Assembly (NCBI GenBank): GCA_937896895.1
Contig: CALBNV010000004.1
Coordinates: forward strand, 1 to 18,908
Length of the DNA stretch: 18,908 bases
Reading direction: 5' to 3'
Source of the DNA: an uncultured Bacteroidales bacterium
GTDB taxonomy: Bacteria; Bacteroidota; Bacteroidia; Bacteroidales; F082
A program made the position numbers and the translations under genes. A model generated the notes under the pieces. It searched no databases, was not told the DNA's origin, and saw only the letters and a program-made list of their open reading frames with translations. Shown one piece after another: positions 12,449-18,908 of this stretch; within the stretch, counting starts at the first letter, position 1, and each line of letters begins with the position of its first letter.

Positions 12449-14668
12449 CTACTCTGCGTCTTCAACGCGGATCGGCTCCGGCATTGCCTTGCGGATGTCG
12501 AGTTCGTCGATGAGGTTGGTCGCGCCGGAGAGCTTGTCGATGATGAACAGCACGTAGCGGATGTCAACGTTGATTGTCCTCTGGAGCGTAGGCTCGAAGT
12601 TGACGTCGCCGCTCATTGCCTCCCAGTTGCCGTCGAAGGCGAGTCCGATGAGTTCGCCCTTGCCGTTCATGATAGGGCTGCCCGAGTTGCCGCCGGTGAT
12701 GTCGTTGGTCGAGAGGAAGCATGTGATGAGCTCGCCGTTCTTGTCGGCGTACTGCCCGAAGTCTCTCTTCTCGATGAGTTCGATGAGTCGTTTCGGCGAG
12801 TCGAACTCGAAGTCGCCCGGGATGTATTTCTCGACGACGCCGTTGGCTGTGCAGACGTAGTCGTATGAGATGGCGTCGGCCGGCTGGTAGTCTTTCACCG
12901 AGCCGTAGCTCATTCTGAGTGTTGAGTTTGCATCCGGATAGAGGACCTTGTCAGGCTGTGTCTCCGCGTAGAACTCGCGAAGGCCTTTCACGAAGAGGTG
13001 GTTGTTCTCGCTGATGACCATGTTCGCCATTCTGTAGGCAGGGATGACGGAATAGATCTGTTCCATCATGCCATTCATAAGCTGGAACGCCGGGTCTTTC
13101 GCGAGTTTCTTCGCGTTTGGCTTCTCGATGAACGCCTTCATGCTCTCGGCGTTGCTGAACATTGAGTTGTCATAGACGTCGTTTGCGAGAGCGGCCCAGT
13201 CGCCTTTGTATTTCTTGAGGAGTTTCTGCATTGAGGTTGGGAGTTCTTCCGCTGCGAACTGTTTGCCGTAGATCTTGAGGACTTCGACGAGCATCTTCTT
13301 CTCGACGCGTGCGTCAAGGCCTGCGAACATCGCGTCGGCGTCAATGGCTTTCAGTGCCTCCGCTGCGGCCGCCTTGTCTTCTTTCTTGGATTCCTTGTCA
13401 GTCATGACTGTGGCATATTCAACAAATTCTGCTGCCATTGCCATCGGGTTGAGCTGGCTCACGAAGTTCGGGTAATATAACGTGCCGGAGAGTTCGTTGA
13501 GCTGGCCGTACATGGCTTCGAGAGTTCCGAGCACCTCGCCGTATTCGGCCTTGCGGTCATCGCTTGCGTTGACCCATGCCGTGAATTCGGCTTCGAGTTC
13601 GGCCTTGCGTTCGGCGACTTTGTTCTTGCGCAGCATCTTCATCTGGCCTTCGAAGTTCTTCCATGTGTTGGCGAGGCCGGCCTTGCTGTCGGCGTAGCTG
13701 ATGTTGACGGCCTGGTCAACCATCATGTATTCATCCATGACATCGGTCTCGGCTTTGAAGACGTCGTGGACAATCGGGTAGAATGTGTCAACGTTGTAGT
13801 TGATGCCGTAAGATGTCATGTAACGTTCTGTCGAGCCCGGGAAGCCCCAGATCATCGTGAAGTCGTCCTGCTGCACTCCGTCGAGGCTGATCGGGAGGTG
13901 ATGCTTCGGGGTGAGCGGTTTGTTGTCGGCCGAGAAAGCTGCCGGTTCGCCGTTGGCGTCGGCATAGACGCGGAACACGCTGAAGTCGCAGGTATGACGG
14001 GGCCACATCCAGTTGTCGGTATCGCCGCCGAACTTGCCTATCGACTGCGGTGCCGTCCCGACGAGGCGGACGTCGGTGTATGTCTTATAGACGAACATGT
14101 AGTATTCGTTGCCTTCGAAGAAGCCTTTCACGACGGGGTTGAGCTTGCCGTCTTCAGAGGCTGCCGCTTCGAGTTCCTTCGCCTTCGCGCTGATGGCCTT
14201 CTGGCGCGCCGCCCAGTCCATCGTGTCGTTGACGACGCCGAGGATCTGTTCTGTCACGTCTTCCATTCTGACGAGGAATGAGGCGCTTACGCCTTCAGCG
14301 GGAAGCTCCTCGCTGTAGTTTCTTGCCCAGAAGCCTTCGTTGAGGTAGTCGTGCTCCACCGTCGAGAGGGCCGCTATCGAGCTGTAGCCGCAGTGGTGGT
14401 TGGTGAAGAGGAGGCTGTTGTCGGAGACGATCTCGCCTGTGCAGAAGAAACCGCGTGGCTTGTCGCCGTTCGAGAGGCCGACGATGGCGTCTTTCAGGCT
14501 GCTGTTGTTGATGCTGTAAAGCTCTTCGGGGGTGAGCTGGAGACCCATTTTCTGCATGTCAACGTAGTTGAGGCGTTCCACAAACATCGGGAGCCACATG
14601 CCTTCGTCGGCACGGACGATGCCCATCATGGCAAAGATGAGGGCGAAAAACAATGATGCTTTTTTCAT
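12449..14668 (-). CDS. Family S46 dipeptidyl-peptidase, DPP7-like
   Basis: Secreted serine exopeptidase of 739 residues that removes dipeptides from peptide N-termini. It has a signal peptide (1-20, ending VRA) and mature start DEGMWLP. The chymotrypsin-like triad is seen as His92 in TNHHCGY, Asp in GGDTDNWMWPRH (216 or 218), and Ser662 in GGNSGSP, with a helical insertion domain (about 290-560) that covers the active site. The residue 18 positions after the catalytic serine sets P1 preference: Arg in DPP11 (Asp/Glu) and Gly in DPP7. Here it is Gly680 (FDGNWEAMSGD), favouring hydrophobic P1 residues. Length is normal. It ends in a tandem tract and a good terminator; no TAnnTTTG box is visible upstream, so it may be read through from the M49 gene 163 nt upstream. 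Confidence 0.93.
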   Translation of the reverse strand: MKKASLFFALIFAMMGIVRADEGMWLPMFVERLNYVDMQKMGLQLTPEELYSINNSSLKDAIVGLSNGDKPRGFFCTGEIVSDNSLLFTNHHCGYSSIAALSTVEHDYLNEGFWARNYSEELPAEGVSASFLVRMEDVTEQILGVVNDTMDWAARQKAISAKAKELEAAASEDGKLNPVVKGFFEGNEYYMFVYKTYTDVRLVGTAPQSIGKFGGDTDNWMWPRHTCDFSVFRVYADANGEPAAFSADNKPLTPKHHLPISLDGVQQDDFTMIWGFPGSTERYMTSYGINYNVDTFYPIVHDVFKAETDVMDEYMMVDQAVNISYADSKAGLANTWKNFEGQMKMLRKNKVAERKAELEAEFTAWVNASDDRKAEYGEVLGTLEAMYGQLNELSGTLYYPNFVSQLNPMAMAAEFVEYATVMTDKESKKEDKAAAAEALKAIDADAMFAGLDARVEKKMLVEVLKIYGKQFAAEELPTSMQKLLKKYKGDWAALANDVYDNSMFSNAESMKAFIEKPNAKKLAKDPAFQLMNGMMEQIYSVIPAYRMANMVISENNHLFVKGLREFYAETQPDKVLYPDANSTLRMSYGSVKDYQPADAISYDYVCTANGVVEKYIPGDFEFDSPKRLIELIEKRDFGQYADKNGELITCFLSTNDITGGNSGSPIMNGKGELIGLAFDGNWEAMSGDVNFEPTLQRTINVDIRYVLFIIDKLSGATNLIDELDIRKAMPEPIRVEDAE

Positions 14669-14696
14669 TTTGTATTGATATTTTTATTGTTGTTAC

Positions 14697-14776
14697 GGAT
14701 ATGAAACCGCTACGCGGTTCTTATATCAATTACCATTTGATATTTTCCTATGGATATGGAACCGCTACGCGGTTCT
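14697..14776. repeat. Pair of 25-bp palindrome-bearing repeats (REP/BIME-like)
   Basis: Copies at 14697-14721 and 14752-14776 differ at one base and start 55 nt apart. Each is GGATATG followed by a palindrome centred on TAC: CCGC-TAC-GCGG with flanking AA/TT, and in copy 2 a full GAACCGC/GCGGTTC (7 bp). They lie between the M49 and S46 genes on the minus strand. Confidence 0.8.
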
Positions 14777-14783
14777 CTCCTGA

Positions 14784-14834
14784 TTACTTTTTACCTTTTT
14801 ACCTTTTTACCTTTCTACCTTTTTACCTTTTTTA
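14784..14834 (-). repeat. Tandem AGGTAAAA-type repeat overlapping the M49 stop codon
   Basis: On the minus strand about six units of AGGTAAAA/GGTAAAAA (one unit with G for A) follow each other. The first unit supplies the TAA stop of the M49 gene at 14834-14832. The tract contains in-frame stops in more than one frame. Confidence 0.8.
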
Positions 14835-16502
14835 CCTAACAACCTGTTCACCTAAAAGATACTCCATTCCCATCTCGTACCAGATGTCTTTCGGGATGCC
14901 GAGGCTGTTGACCTTGTCGAGGTCGGCCTGGAGTGCAGGTCTGATGACGCCGTCTTTGGCGATCCATTCCTTCACGAACTCGTAGCTGCCGTCGCCTTCG
15001 GCCTTGAGGATCTCGCCGCCGAGTTTCTCGACAGCCGCTTTCATCTTCGGGAAGTCGATGGCGTAGAGGCCGTCGGCGTTGCGTGTGAACGCGCCTTCTC
15101 TCTCAAGGAAGTTGAACGTCAGCATGTTGGCCTTGCCGTGTGCCGATGCCGCGCCAAAGCGCACCGAGCGGAAGATGCCCGCCATGAACGTGGTGTAGTT
15201 CTCTTCGAGTGTCGTGTTGGTGTATTCGCCCATCTCCGAGAGCTTCGTCACGAGGAACAGTCCGAGGACGTCGGCTTTTGCCTCTTCGATGGCTGAGTAT
15301 TGTTCTTTAAGTGCGTGACGCACAGTGCCTTGTCCGTTGAGCGTGTTCTTGATGCCGAGGCCGTGTGCCACTTCGTGGAACATCACGTTGGCGAAGAAAG
15401 CGTCGAACTTGATGTTCGGGCGTGACGCCTCTGTCATAAGGACGTTTGAGATAGGCATGACGATCTGGTCGAACTTTGCCTGCATTGCGTTCTTTAGCTG
15501 GAGCTTGCGTGTGCCTTTCTGGAGCTGCACCTTCTCGTCGTTGGGCAGGTTGATGGCGATGGTCTTTGAGCCCATGTTGCAGTCGCCGCCGTAGAACACC
15601 ACGTCATAGACGGCGAGGTCGGCGTCGGTGCCTGGTTTCTCTTTCTTGTATTCGGCAGGGACCGGCAGCTTGGTCTGAAGCTCTGGCAGCAGCGTCGCGT
15701 AACGTGCGAGCTTCGCGCTCCAGTCGAGATCCTTGATTAAAATGAACGACTCGTGCGCTGCCTTGTAGCCGTAAAGTGCATCGACGTAGTTCTCGATAGG
15801 CCCGACGACGAAATCGACGTTGTTATTGCGGACGTTCATCCATGCCATGTCCGACTCGAAGTAGTCGTCGGTGAGCAATGCCTGCGCCCTGAGTTTGAGA
15901 TATTCGGCGAACTCCTTGTCGCCGGCGAGGTCGGAGGCCTTCATGAGGAGGCCGGCCGCCTTCTCGATCTGTTCCTTGTAAGCCTCATGGAACCACATGG
16001 TGTAGAGCTGTCCGTTCTCATCGCGGCGCACTAAGGTGTAGAGGCTGGTCTTGTCGGGGTTGTCCCACGCCTCGAACTCTTCCTTTGTCATGTCGGTCGG
16101 GTAGAAACCGGCGCCGGCGGGCATCTCGCCGTAGCCCGGGATGAAGCTGCGGAGACCGTCGAGCTGATCCCATGGGCCGTAGTTGATCTCCGCGAACTTG
16201 CGTGCGTTCGGGTCTTCTATCTTGCCCAGGAACTCGTCCTTGTCGCCGCCGAGGTTCTCGGTCCAGAAGATGTCGTCCATGATTTTACCGGCCTCGAAGA
16301 GGTAGCCGAGCATCTCTTTCTCGTTAGCCGAGAGATGGTCGATGTTGCTTGTCAGAGTCACCTTCGCATATTGGTTGGAGAGGGCTTCGTAGTTTTCAGT
16401 GCAGACCTGCTTCTCGCAGCAAGCCTCTTGTTTCGGTTCGTCGCCGCAGCTCACGAGCGCCGCTGAAATGGCTGTTGCCATGATTATGTGTCTTATTTTC
16501 AT
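14832..16502 (-). CDS. M49 dipeptidyl-peptidase III-like zinc metallopeptidase, lipoprotein
   Basis: This 556-residue protein has a lipoprotein signal (LVSC, Cys19), so it is expected at the outer face of a membrane. The zinc site is HEVAH at 376-380, with the downstream helix motif EEAKAD (406-411) supplying the third ligand. Upstream signatures are YGGDCNMGSKTIAINLPND (304-322) and FFANVMFHEVAHGLG. Most DPP III enzymes have a six-residue HEXXGH; this one has the five-residue HEXXH arrangement known from a minority of bacterial members such as Caldithrix. The family releases dipeptides from short oligopeptides, which suits a partner of the S46 enzyme next door. It starts 11 nt after the T9SS gene stop (likely one transcript) and its stop codon lies in a tandem repeat. 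Confidence 0.9.
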   Translation of the reverse strand: MKIRHIIMATAISAALVSCGDEPKQEACCEKQVCTENYEALSNQYAKVTLTSNIDHLSANEKEMLGYLFEAGKIMDDIFWTENLGGDKDEFLGKIEDPNARKFAEINYGPWDQLDGLRSFIPGYGEMPAGAGFYPTDMTKEEFEAWDNPDKTSLYTLVRRDENGQLYTMWFHEAYKEQIEKAAGLLMKASDLAGDKEFAEYLKLRAQALLTDDYFESDMAWMNVRNNNVDFVVGPIENYVDALYGYKAAHESFILIKDLDWSAKLARYATLLPELQTKLPVPAEYKKEKPGTDADLAVYDVVFYGGDCNMGSKTIAINLPNDEKVQLQKGTRKLQLKNAMQAKFDQIVMPISNVLMTEASRPNIKFDAFFANVMFHEVAHGLGIKNTLNGQGTVRHALKEQYSAIEEAKADVLGLFLVTKLSEMGEYTNTTLEENYTTFMAGIFRSVRFGAASAHGKANMLTFNFLEREGAFTRNADGLYAIDFPKMKAAVEKLGGEILKAEGDGSYEFVKEWIAKDGVIRPALQADLDKVNSLGIPKDIWYEMGMEYLLGEQVVR

Positions 16503-16513
16503 AGGATTATCTC

Positions 16514-17395
16514 TTATCTGTTAACAAAAAGTTTCTTTATGATAACATTCTCGCTTGCGTTGATCTTTACGAAATATTCGCCTTGAGGAAGTTCCGAGAC
16601 GTTGATTTCATCGCCGTCCTCTACGCAAACAACACTGCGCCCAAGCATGTCGATGACCTCGATGTTTGTAATTTGGAGGTTGCTGTCATTCAGTATCTTA
16701 ACGGTTTCATTGGCTGGATTCGGGAAAATATCGAAACTGTTTGCGACAGAATTTTCTTCAATCTCATCGATGTCGCATGTGTTGAAATCTGGGTCTATAT
16801 AGATGACATTGTCGCCGTTGTGCATGCAGAGGAGGTCGAACACTTCGCCCTCGTCGCCCGGCTCATAGACGCCGACATTGAGGAAGCCGCGGCTGCTGCC
16901 CACGCCTTCGATCCAATATTCCGTCTCTTCCGGGAGCTGCATGAACGAGAACTCCCATTTCTTTCTCTCAACGCCGTTGTTGTCGATGATCGTTGTCACC
17001 GAAGTCACCTGCATCGGATGCTCGTCGTCGTCGTGGAAGAAGTCGCCTTCTTCGAGGTCATAGTCGTAGAGAAGCACTTCCTCTCCGTAAACGTCACGGT
17101 AGGCGAGCCACGGGCGGAAATAAACCTGATTGCCGTCAACTCTGTAGATGCCTTCCTCGACAGGGCCGTAAATCCCATCCCACCAGCTGACGATTTCGGT
17201 ATATTCCATACCGTCAACCGTCACGGTAGCCCTTTCTTCAAACCCCATCTCGAACGTACCCTGAGGCAACGGCGGACTGAACGTGTATTCACCTCTCACA
17301 TACCAGTAATTCTGTGAGTTGACACCAAGAGAAATTGCAAACATCGCAATCATCGTGACTGCGATTTTTCTGAAGTTTTGTAGATTTTTAAGCAT
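16514..17395 (-). CDS. Secreted protein of unknown function with T9SS sorting domain
   Basis: This 293-residue protein has a signal peptide (1-28, ending GVNSQ), an acidic, aromatic-rich N-terminal region, NYWYVRGEYTFSPPLPQG to about residue 215 (many W, Y, D and E), and a type A T9SS sorting domain from about 220: FDIFPNPANETVKI, then IEVIDMLGRSV, LPQGEYFVKI and the basic end KKLFVNR. The body matches no family I know and has no catalytic motif. The ATG at 17395 is chosen because the signal peptide begins there and a TATTTTTG box lies 26-33 nt upstream; an in-frame TTG much further up (17566) would run into hemW. It is the first gene of a probable operon with the M49 peptidase. Confidence 0.85.
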   Translation of the reverse strand: MLKNLQNFRKIAVTMIAMFAISLGVNSQNYWYVRGEYTFSPPLPQGTFEMGFEERATVTVDGMEYTEIVSWWDGIYGPVEEGIYRVDGNQVYFRPWLAYRDVYGEEVLLYDYDLEEGDFFHDDDEHPMQVTSVTTIIDNNGVERKKWEFSFMQLPEETEYWIEGVGSSRGFLNVGVYEPGDEGEVFDLLCMHNGDNVIYIDPDFNTCDIDEIEENSVANSFDIFPNPANETVKILNDSNLQITNIEVIDMLGRSVVCVEDGDEINVSELPQGEYFVKINASENVIIKKLFVNR

Positions 17396-17420
17396 ATTCG
17401 TTATTTTTTGAATTAAACCG

Positions 17421-17428
17421 CAAAAATA
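17421..17428 (-). promoter_or_regulatory. -7 promoter box for the T9SS protein / M49 operon (TATTTTTG)
   Basis: The minus strand reads TATTTTTG, matching TAnnTTTG, 26 nt upstream of the start at 17395. It lies back to back with the hemW promoter at 17471-17478. Confidence 0.6.
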
Positions 17429-17470
17429 ATAAATAAAACGTAACAGGCGTATAACAATCAAAAAAATTCC

Positions 17471-17478
17471 TACTTTTG
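17471..17478 (+). promoter_or_regulatory. -7 promoter box immediately before hemW (TACTTTTG)
   Basis: TACTTTTG matches the consensus and ends only 4 nt before the hemW ATG at 17483. Transcription from it would start at or within a few bases of the start codon. A -33 element is not obvious. Confidence 0.55.
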
Positions 17479-17482
17479 CGGC

Positions 17483-18619
17483 ATGGCTGGAATTTATATT
17501 CATATCCCTTTCTGCAAGAGCAAATGTGCTTACTGCAACTTCTTCTCGGTCGTCAACGGGAAGCAACGTGCTGATTTTCTTGATGCTTTGAAAAAAGAAG
17601 CTGTCATCAGGAAGTCATATATCAATGAGGAGGTCGAGACGGTTTATTTCGGCGGCGGCACTCCTTCCCTTCTGAAACCTGATGAGATACAATCGGTTCT
17701 CGATGTTTTACATGAAAATTTTGACATTTCCAGAAATGCTGAAATCACGCTTGAGGCGAACCCCGACACCGTCTCGAAGGAGTTGTTGAAAGATTTTAAC
17801 ACCGTCGGGATAAACCGCTTGAGCGTCGGGATACAGAGTTTCCATGACGACGACCTTCAATATCTGAGCAGGAGACACGATTCGAAGCACGCGCTTCAGG
17901 TTTTGGATTGGGCCAACGAGACTGGTTTCCAGGAAGTCACGATGGACCTGATTTACGGCATCCCCACCTTGACGGAAGAGAAATGGGCGAGGAATCTCGA
18001 CATTTTCTTTTCCAAAGGCATCAACCACCTCTCGGCATACGCGCTGACAATCGAGCCGAAGACCGCGCTCGGACAGCGTATCAGCAAGGGCGCCGCCGCG
18101 CCAGTTGACGAAGACACCACGATACGGCATTACGAGATGCTCGTGGAACGCGCTGAAAATGAAGGCTTTGAACATTACGAGATCTCCAACTTCGCGAAGC
18201 CGGGACATTACTCGCGGCATAACCGTTCGTATTGGACCGGCGTGAAATACCTCGGCCTCGGCCCGTCGGCGCACTCGTTCGACGGCACCTCAAGGCAATG
18301 GAACACCGCCAGCGTGACGGAATATTGCAAACTGATAAACGACTTCCATAACTCATTGAAGATGAACTGGTTCGAGAAGGAAGTCCTCACTTCCGACGAC
18401 CGTTACAACGAATACGTGATGACTTCGTTGAGGACGCGCTGGGGCTGCGACACCGGGGTCATCAGCAGGAACTTCGGCGAGAAATACATGAGATATTTTG
18501 AGAAAAACATCGTCCCTTATCTAAGAGACGGCCGTCTTGTCAGGAAAGGAAGCTGTTACGCTTTGACCGAAAACGGAATGCTTTTCGCCGACGGCATCGC
18601 GGCGGAGCTGTTCGTGTGA
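17483..18619 (+). CDS. hemW: HemW-like radical SAM heme chaperone
   Basis: Cytoplasmic radical SAM protein of 378 residues that in studied bacteria binds heme and delivers it to respiratory enzymes; older annotations call it oxygen-independent coproporphyrinogen oxidase-like. The [4Fe-4S] cluster site is Cys11-x3-Cys15-x2-Cys18 (PFCKSKCAYCNFFS). SAM-binding GGGTPS is at 57-62, VGIQSF and the HDSKHALQV region follow, and the heme-binding-associated RHNRSYW is at 245-251 before GLGPSAHSFDG. The C-terminal HemN_C domain (about 300-378) contains the RYNEYVMTSLRTRWGCD segment. Length and motifs are normal. MAGIYIHIPFC is the conserved family start, so the ATG at 17483 is secure despite the adjacent promoter. 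It is a stand-alone gene followed by a repeat-built terminator. Confidence 0.94.
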   Translation: MAGIYIHIPFCKSKCAYCNFFSVVNGKQRADFLDALKKEAVIRKSYINEEVETVYFGGGTPSLLKPDEIQSVLDVLHENFDISRNAEITLEANPDTVSKELLKDFNTVGINRLSVGIQSFHDDDLQYLSRRHDSKHALQVLDWANETGFQEVTMDLIYGIPTLTEEKWARNLDIFFSKGINHLSAYALTIEPKTALGQRISKGAAAPVDEDTTIRHYEMLVERAENEGFEHYEISNFAKPGHYSRHNRSYWTGVKYLGLGPSAHSFDGTSRQWNTASVTEYCKLINDFHNSLKMNWFEKEVLTSDDRYNEYVMTSLRTRWGCDTGVISRNFGEKYMRYFEKNIVPYLRDGRLVRKGSCYALTENGMLFADGIAAELFV

Positions 18620-18640
18620 GGCGAACGTCTGCCGAAATCG

Positions 18641-18727
18641 TGCGCCAGCCAACTCCACTCTCAAAAAGTGTTAAGAGTGGAGAGTTAAGAGTGGAGTTTT
18701 TTTGATGCGCCAGCCAACTCCACTCTC
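18641..18727 (+). repeat. 22-bp direct repeats behind hemW
   Basis: An identical 22-bp sequence beginning TGCGCCAGCCAACTCC occurs at 18641-18662 and 18706-18727, start to start 65 nt. Each copy runs into CCACTCTC units that continue, degenerate, to about 18778. The copies bracket the terminator-like hairpin and look like two rounds of the same element. Confidence 0.8.
18651..18703 (+). terminator. Probable hemW terminator built from the purine-rich repeat
   Basis: The arms AACTCCACTCT (18651-18661) and AGAGTGGAGTT (18688-18698) are perfectly complementary (11 bp), with a 26-nt loop containing a further AGAGTGGAG copy. The 3' arm runs into a seven-base T-run (18697-18703). The long loop makes it less typical than the S46 terminator. 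Confidence 0.6.
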
Positions 18728-18783
18728 CACTCTTCAAACTTCACACTAAAAAAACTCCACTCTCCACTCTCAAAACTCCAAAC

Positions 18784-18908
18784 TCAAACCACGCTCCACT
18801 CGTCGATGTTCTTCTTCTCGCTTGAAAACCCGACTCCGATTTTGAACAGTTTCCTGCTGTCAGCCGCGTAAGGCTCGGCATAGCCTTTGTCGTCAATCTG
18901 CTTCAACG
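18784..18908 (-). CDS. C-terminus of an AAA-ATPase/PD-(D/E)XK nuclease family protein (DUF1703 type), partial
   Basis: Forty codons and a TGA stop (18786-18784) are read on the minus strand from the window edge, so the 5' part lies to the right. The visible end is LKQIDDKGYAEPYAADSRKLFKIGVGFSSEKKNIDEW. The Q-I-D-K-Y-A-x-P-Y...KIGV-x-FS-x...RNIDEW pattern is what I know from the C-terminal nuclease-like domain of the large family of Bacteroidales proteins pairing an AAA-ATPase-like domain with a PD-(D/E)XK domain (DUF1703). These are numerous per genome and of unknown role. It is convergent with hemW and separated from it by the 164-nt repeat region. Confidence 0.75.
   Translation of the reverse strand, partial: LKQIDDKGYAEPYAADSRKLFKIGVGFSSEKKNIDEWSVV

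Noticed and set aside
17396..17566. Possible 57-residue N-terminal extension of the T9SS protein starting at a TTG
   Set aside because: It would overlap the hemW 5' end and promoter. The signal peptide and a promoter box place the true start at 17395.

Overview
The window looks like a chromosomal segment of an uncultured member of the order Bacteroidales. Supporting signs are type IX secretion (T9SS) type A sorting domains on two secreted proteins, family S46 and M49 dipeptidyl-peptidases, a Bacteroidetes-style sodium-pumping methylmalonyl-CoA decarboxylase operon, Bacteroidetes lipoprotein signals, and at least six copies of the TAnnTTTG promoter box characteristic of the phylum with mostly weak Shine-Dalgarno sequences. 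Species cannot be named from sequence reading alone. The first ~600 bases are clearly more AT-rich than the GC-richer core (2.1-7.3 kb).

Layout. (1) 1-2107, plus strand, accessory and decayed: the truncated end of a type III restriction helicase (Res), then two tandem small lipoproteins with a possible thioredoxin-like ending and the broken start of a third. (2) 2108-7310, minus strand: mce - mmdA - mmdD-like - mmdC - mmdB - udk, i.e. methylmalonyl-CoA epimerase and the full Na+-translocating decarboxylase of the succinate-to-propionate route, followed by uridine kinase. (3) 7311-7481, a divergent promoter region, then a Zn-type CDF exporter at 7482-8381. (4) 8404-9083, minus strand: a coupled pair of small genes (a helical protein of unknown function and a DUF5674-like protein). 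(5) 9169-17395, minus strand: secreted peptidases (M1 aminopeptidase with T9SS tail, S46 DPP7-like, M49 DPP III-like lipoprotein) and a T9SS-sorted protein of unknown function, interrupted by an MNT/HEPN toxin-antitoxin pair. (6) 17483-18619, plus strand hemW, with a promoter so close that the mRNA may be leaderless. (7) 18784-18908: the C-terminus of an AAA-ATPase/PD-(D/E)XK nuclease family protein (DUF1703 type) running in from the right.

How it fits together: exported M1, S46 and M49 peptidases would release amino acids and dipeptides for a fermentative cell that makes succinate and propionate; the mmd operon turns the last decarboxylation into a sodium gradient. This is an inference from co-location, not proof of co-regulation.

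The most unusual signal is not a gene: short tandem, purine-rich (on the coding strand) tracts sit directly behind several stop codons (mmdB, S46, M49, hemW), and a near-identical tract has been incorporated in frame into the C-terminal domain of the M1 peptidase. Other points are a ~100-residue insertion plus N-terminal extension in MmdB, an intra-operon hairpin between mce and mmdA, a pair of 25-bp palindrome-bearing repeats, and two small gene pairs that look like toxin-antitoxin or conflict modules.
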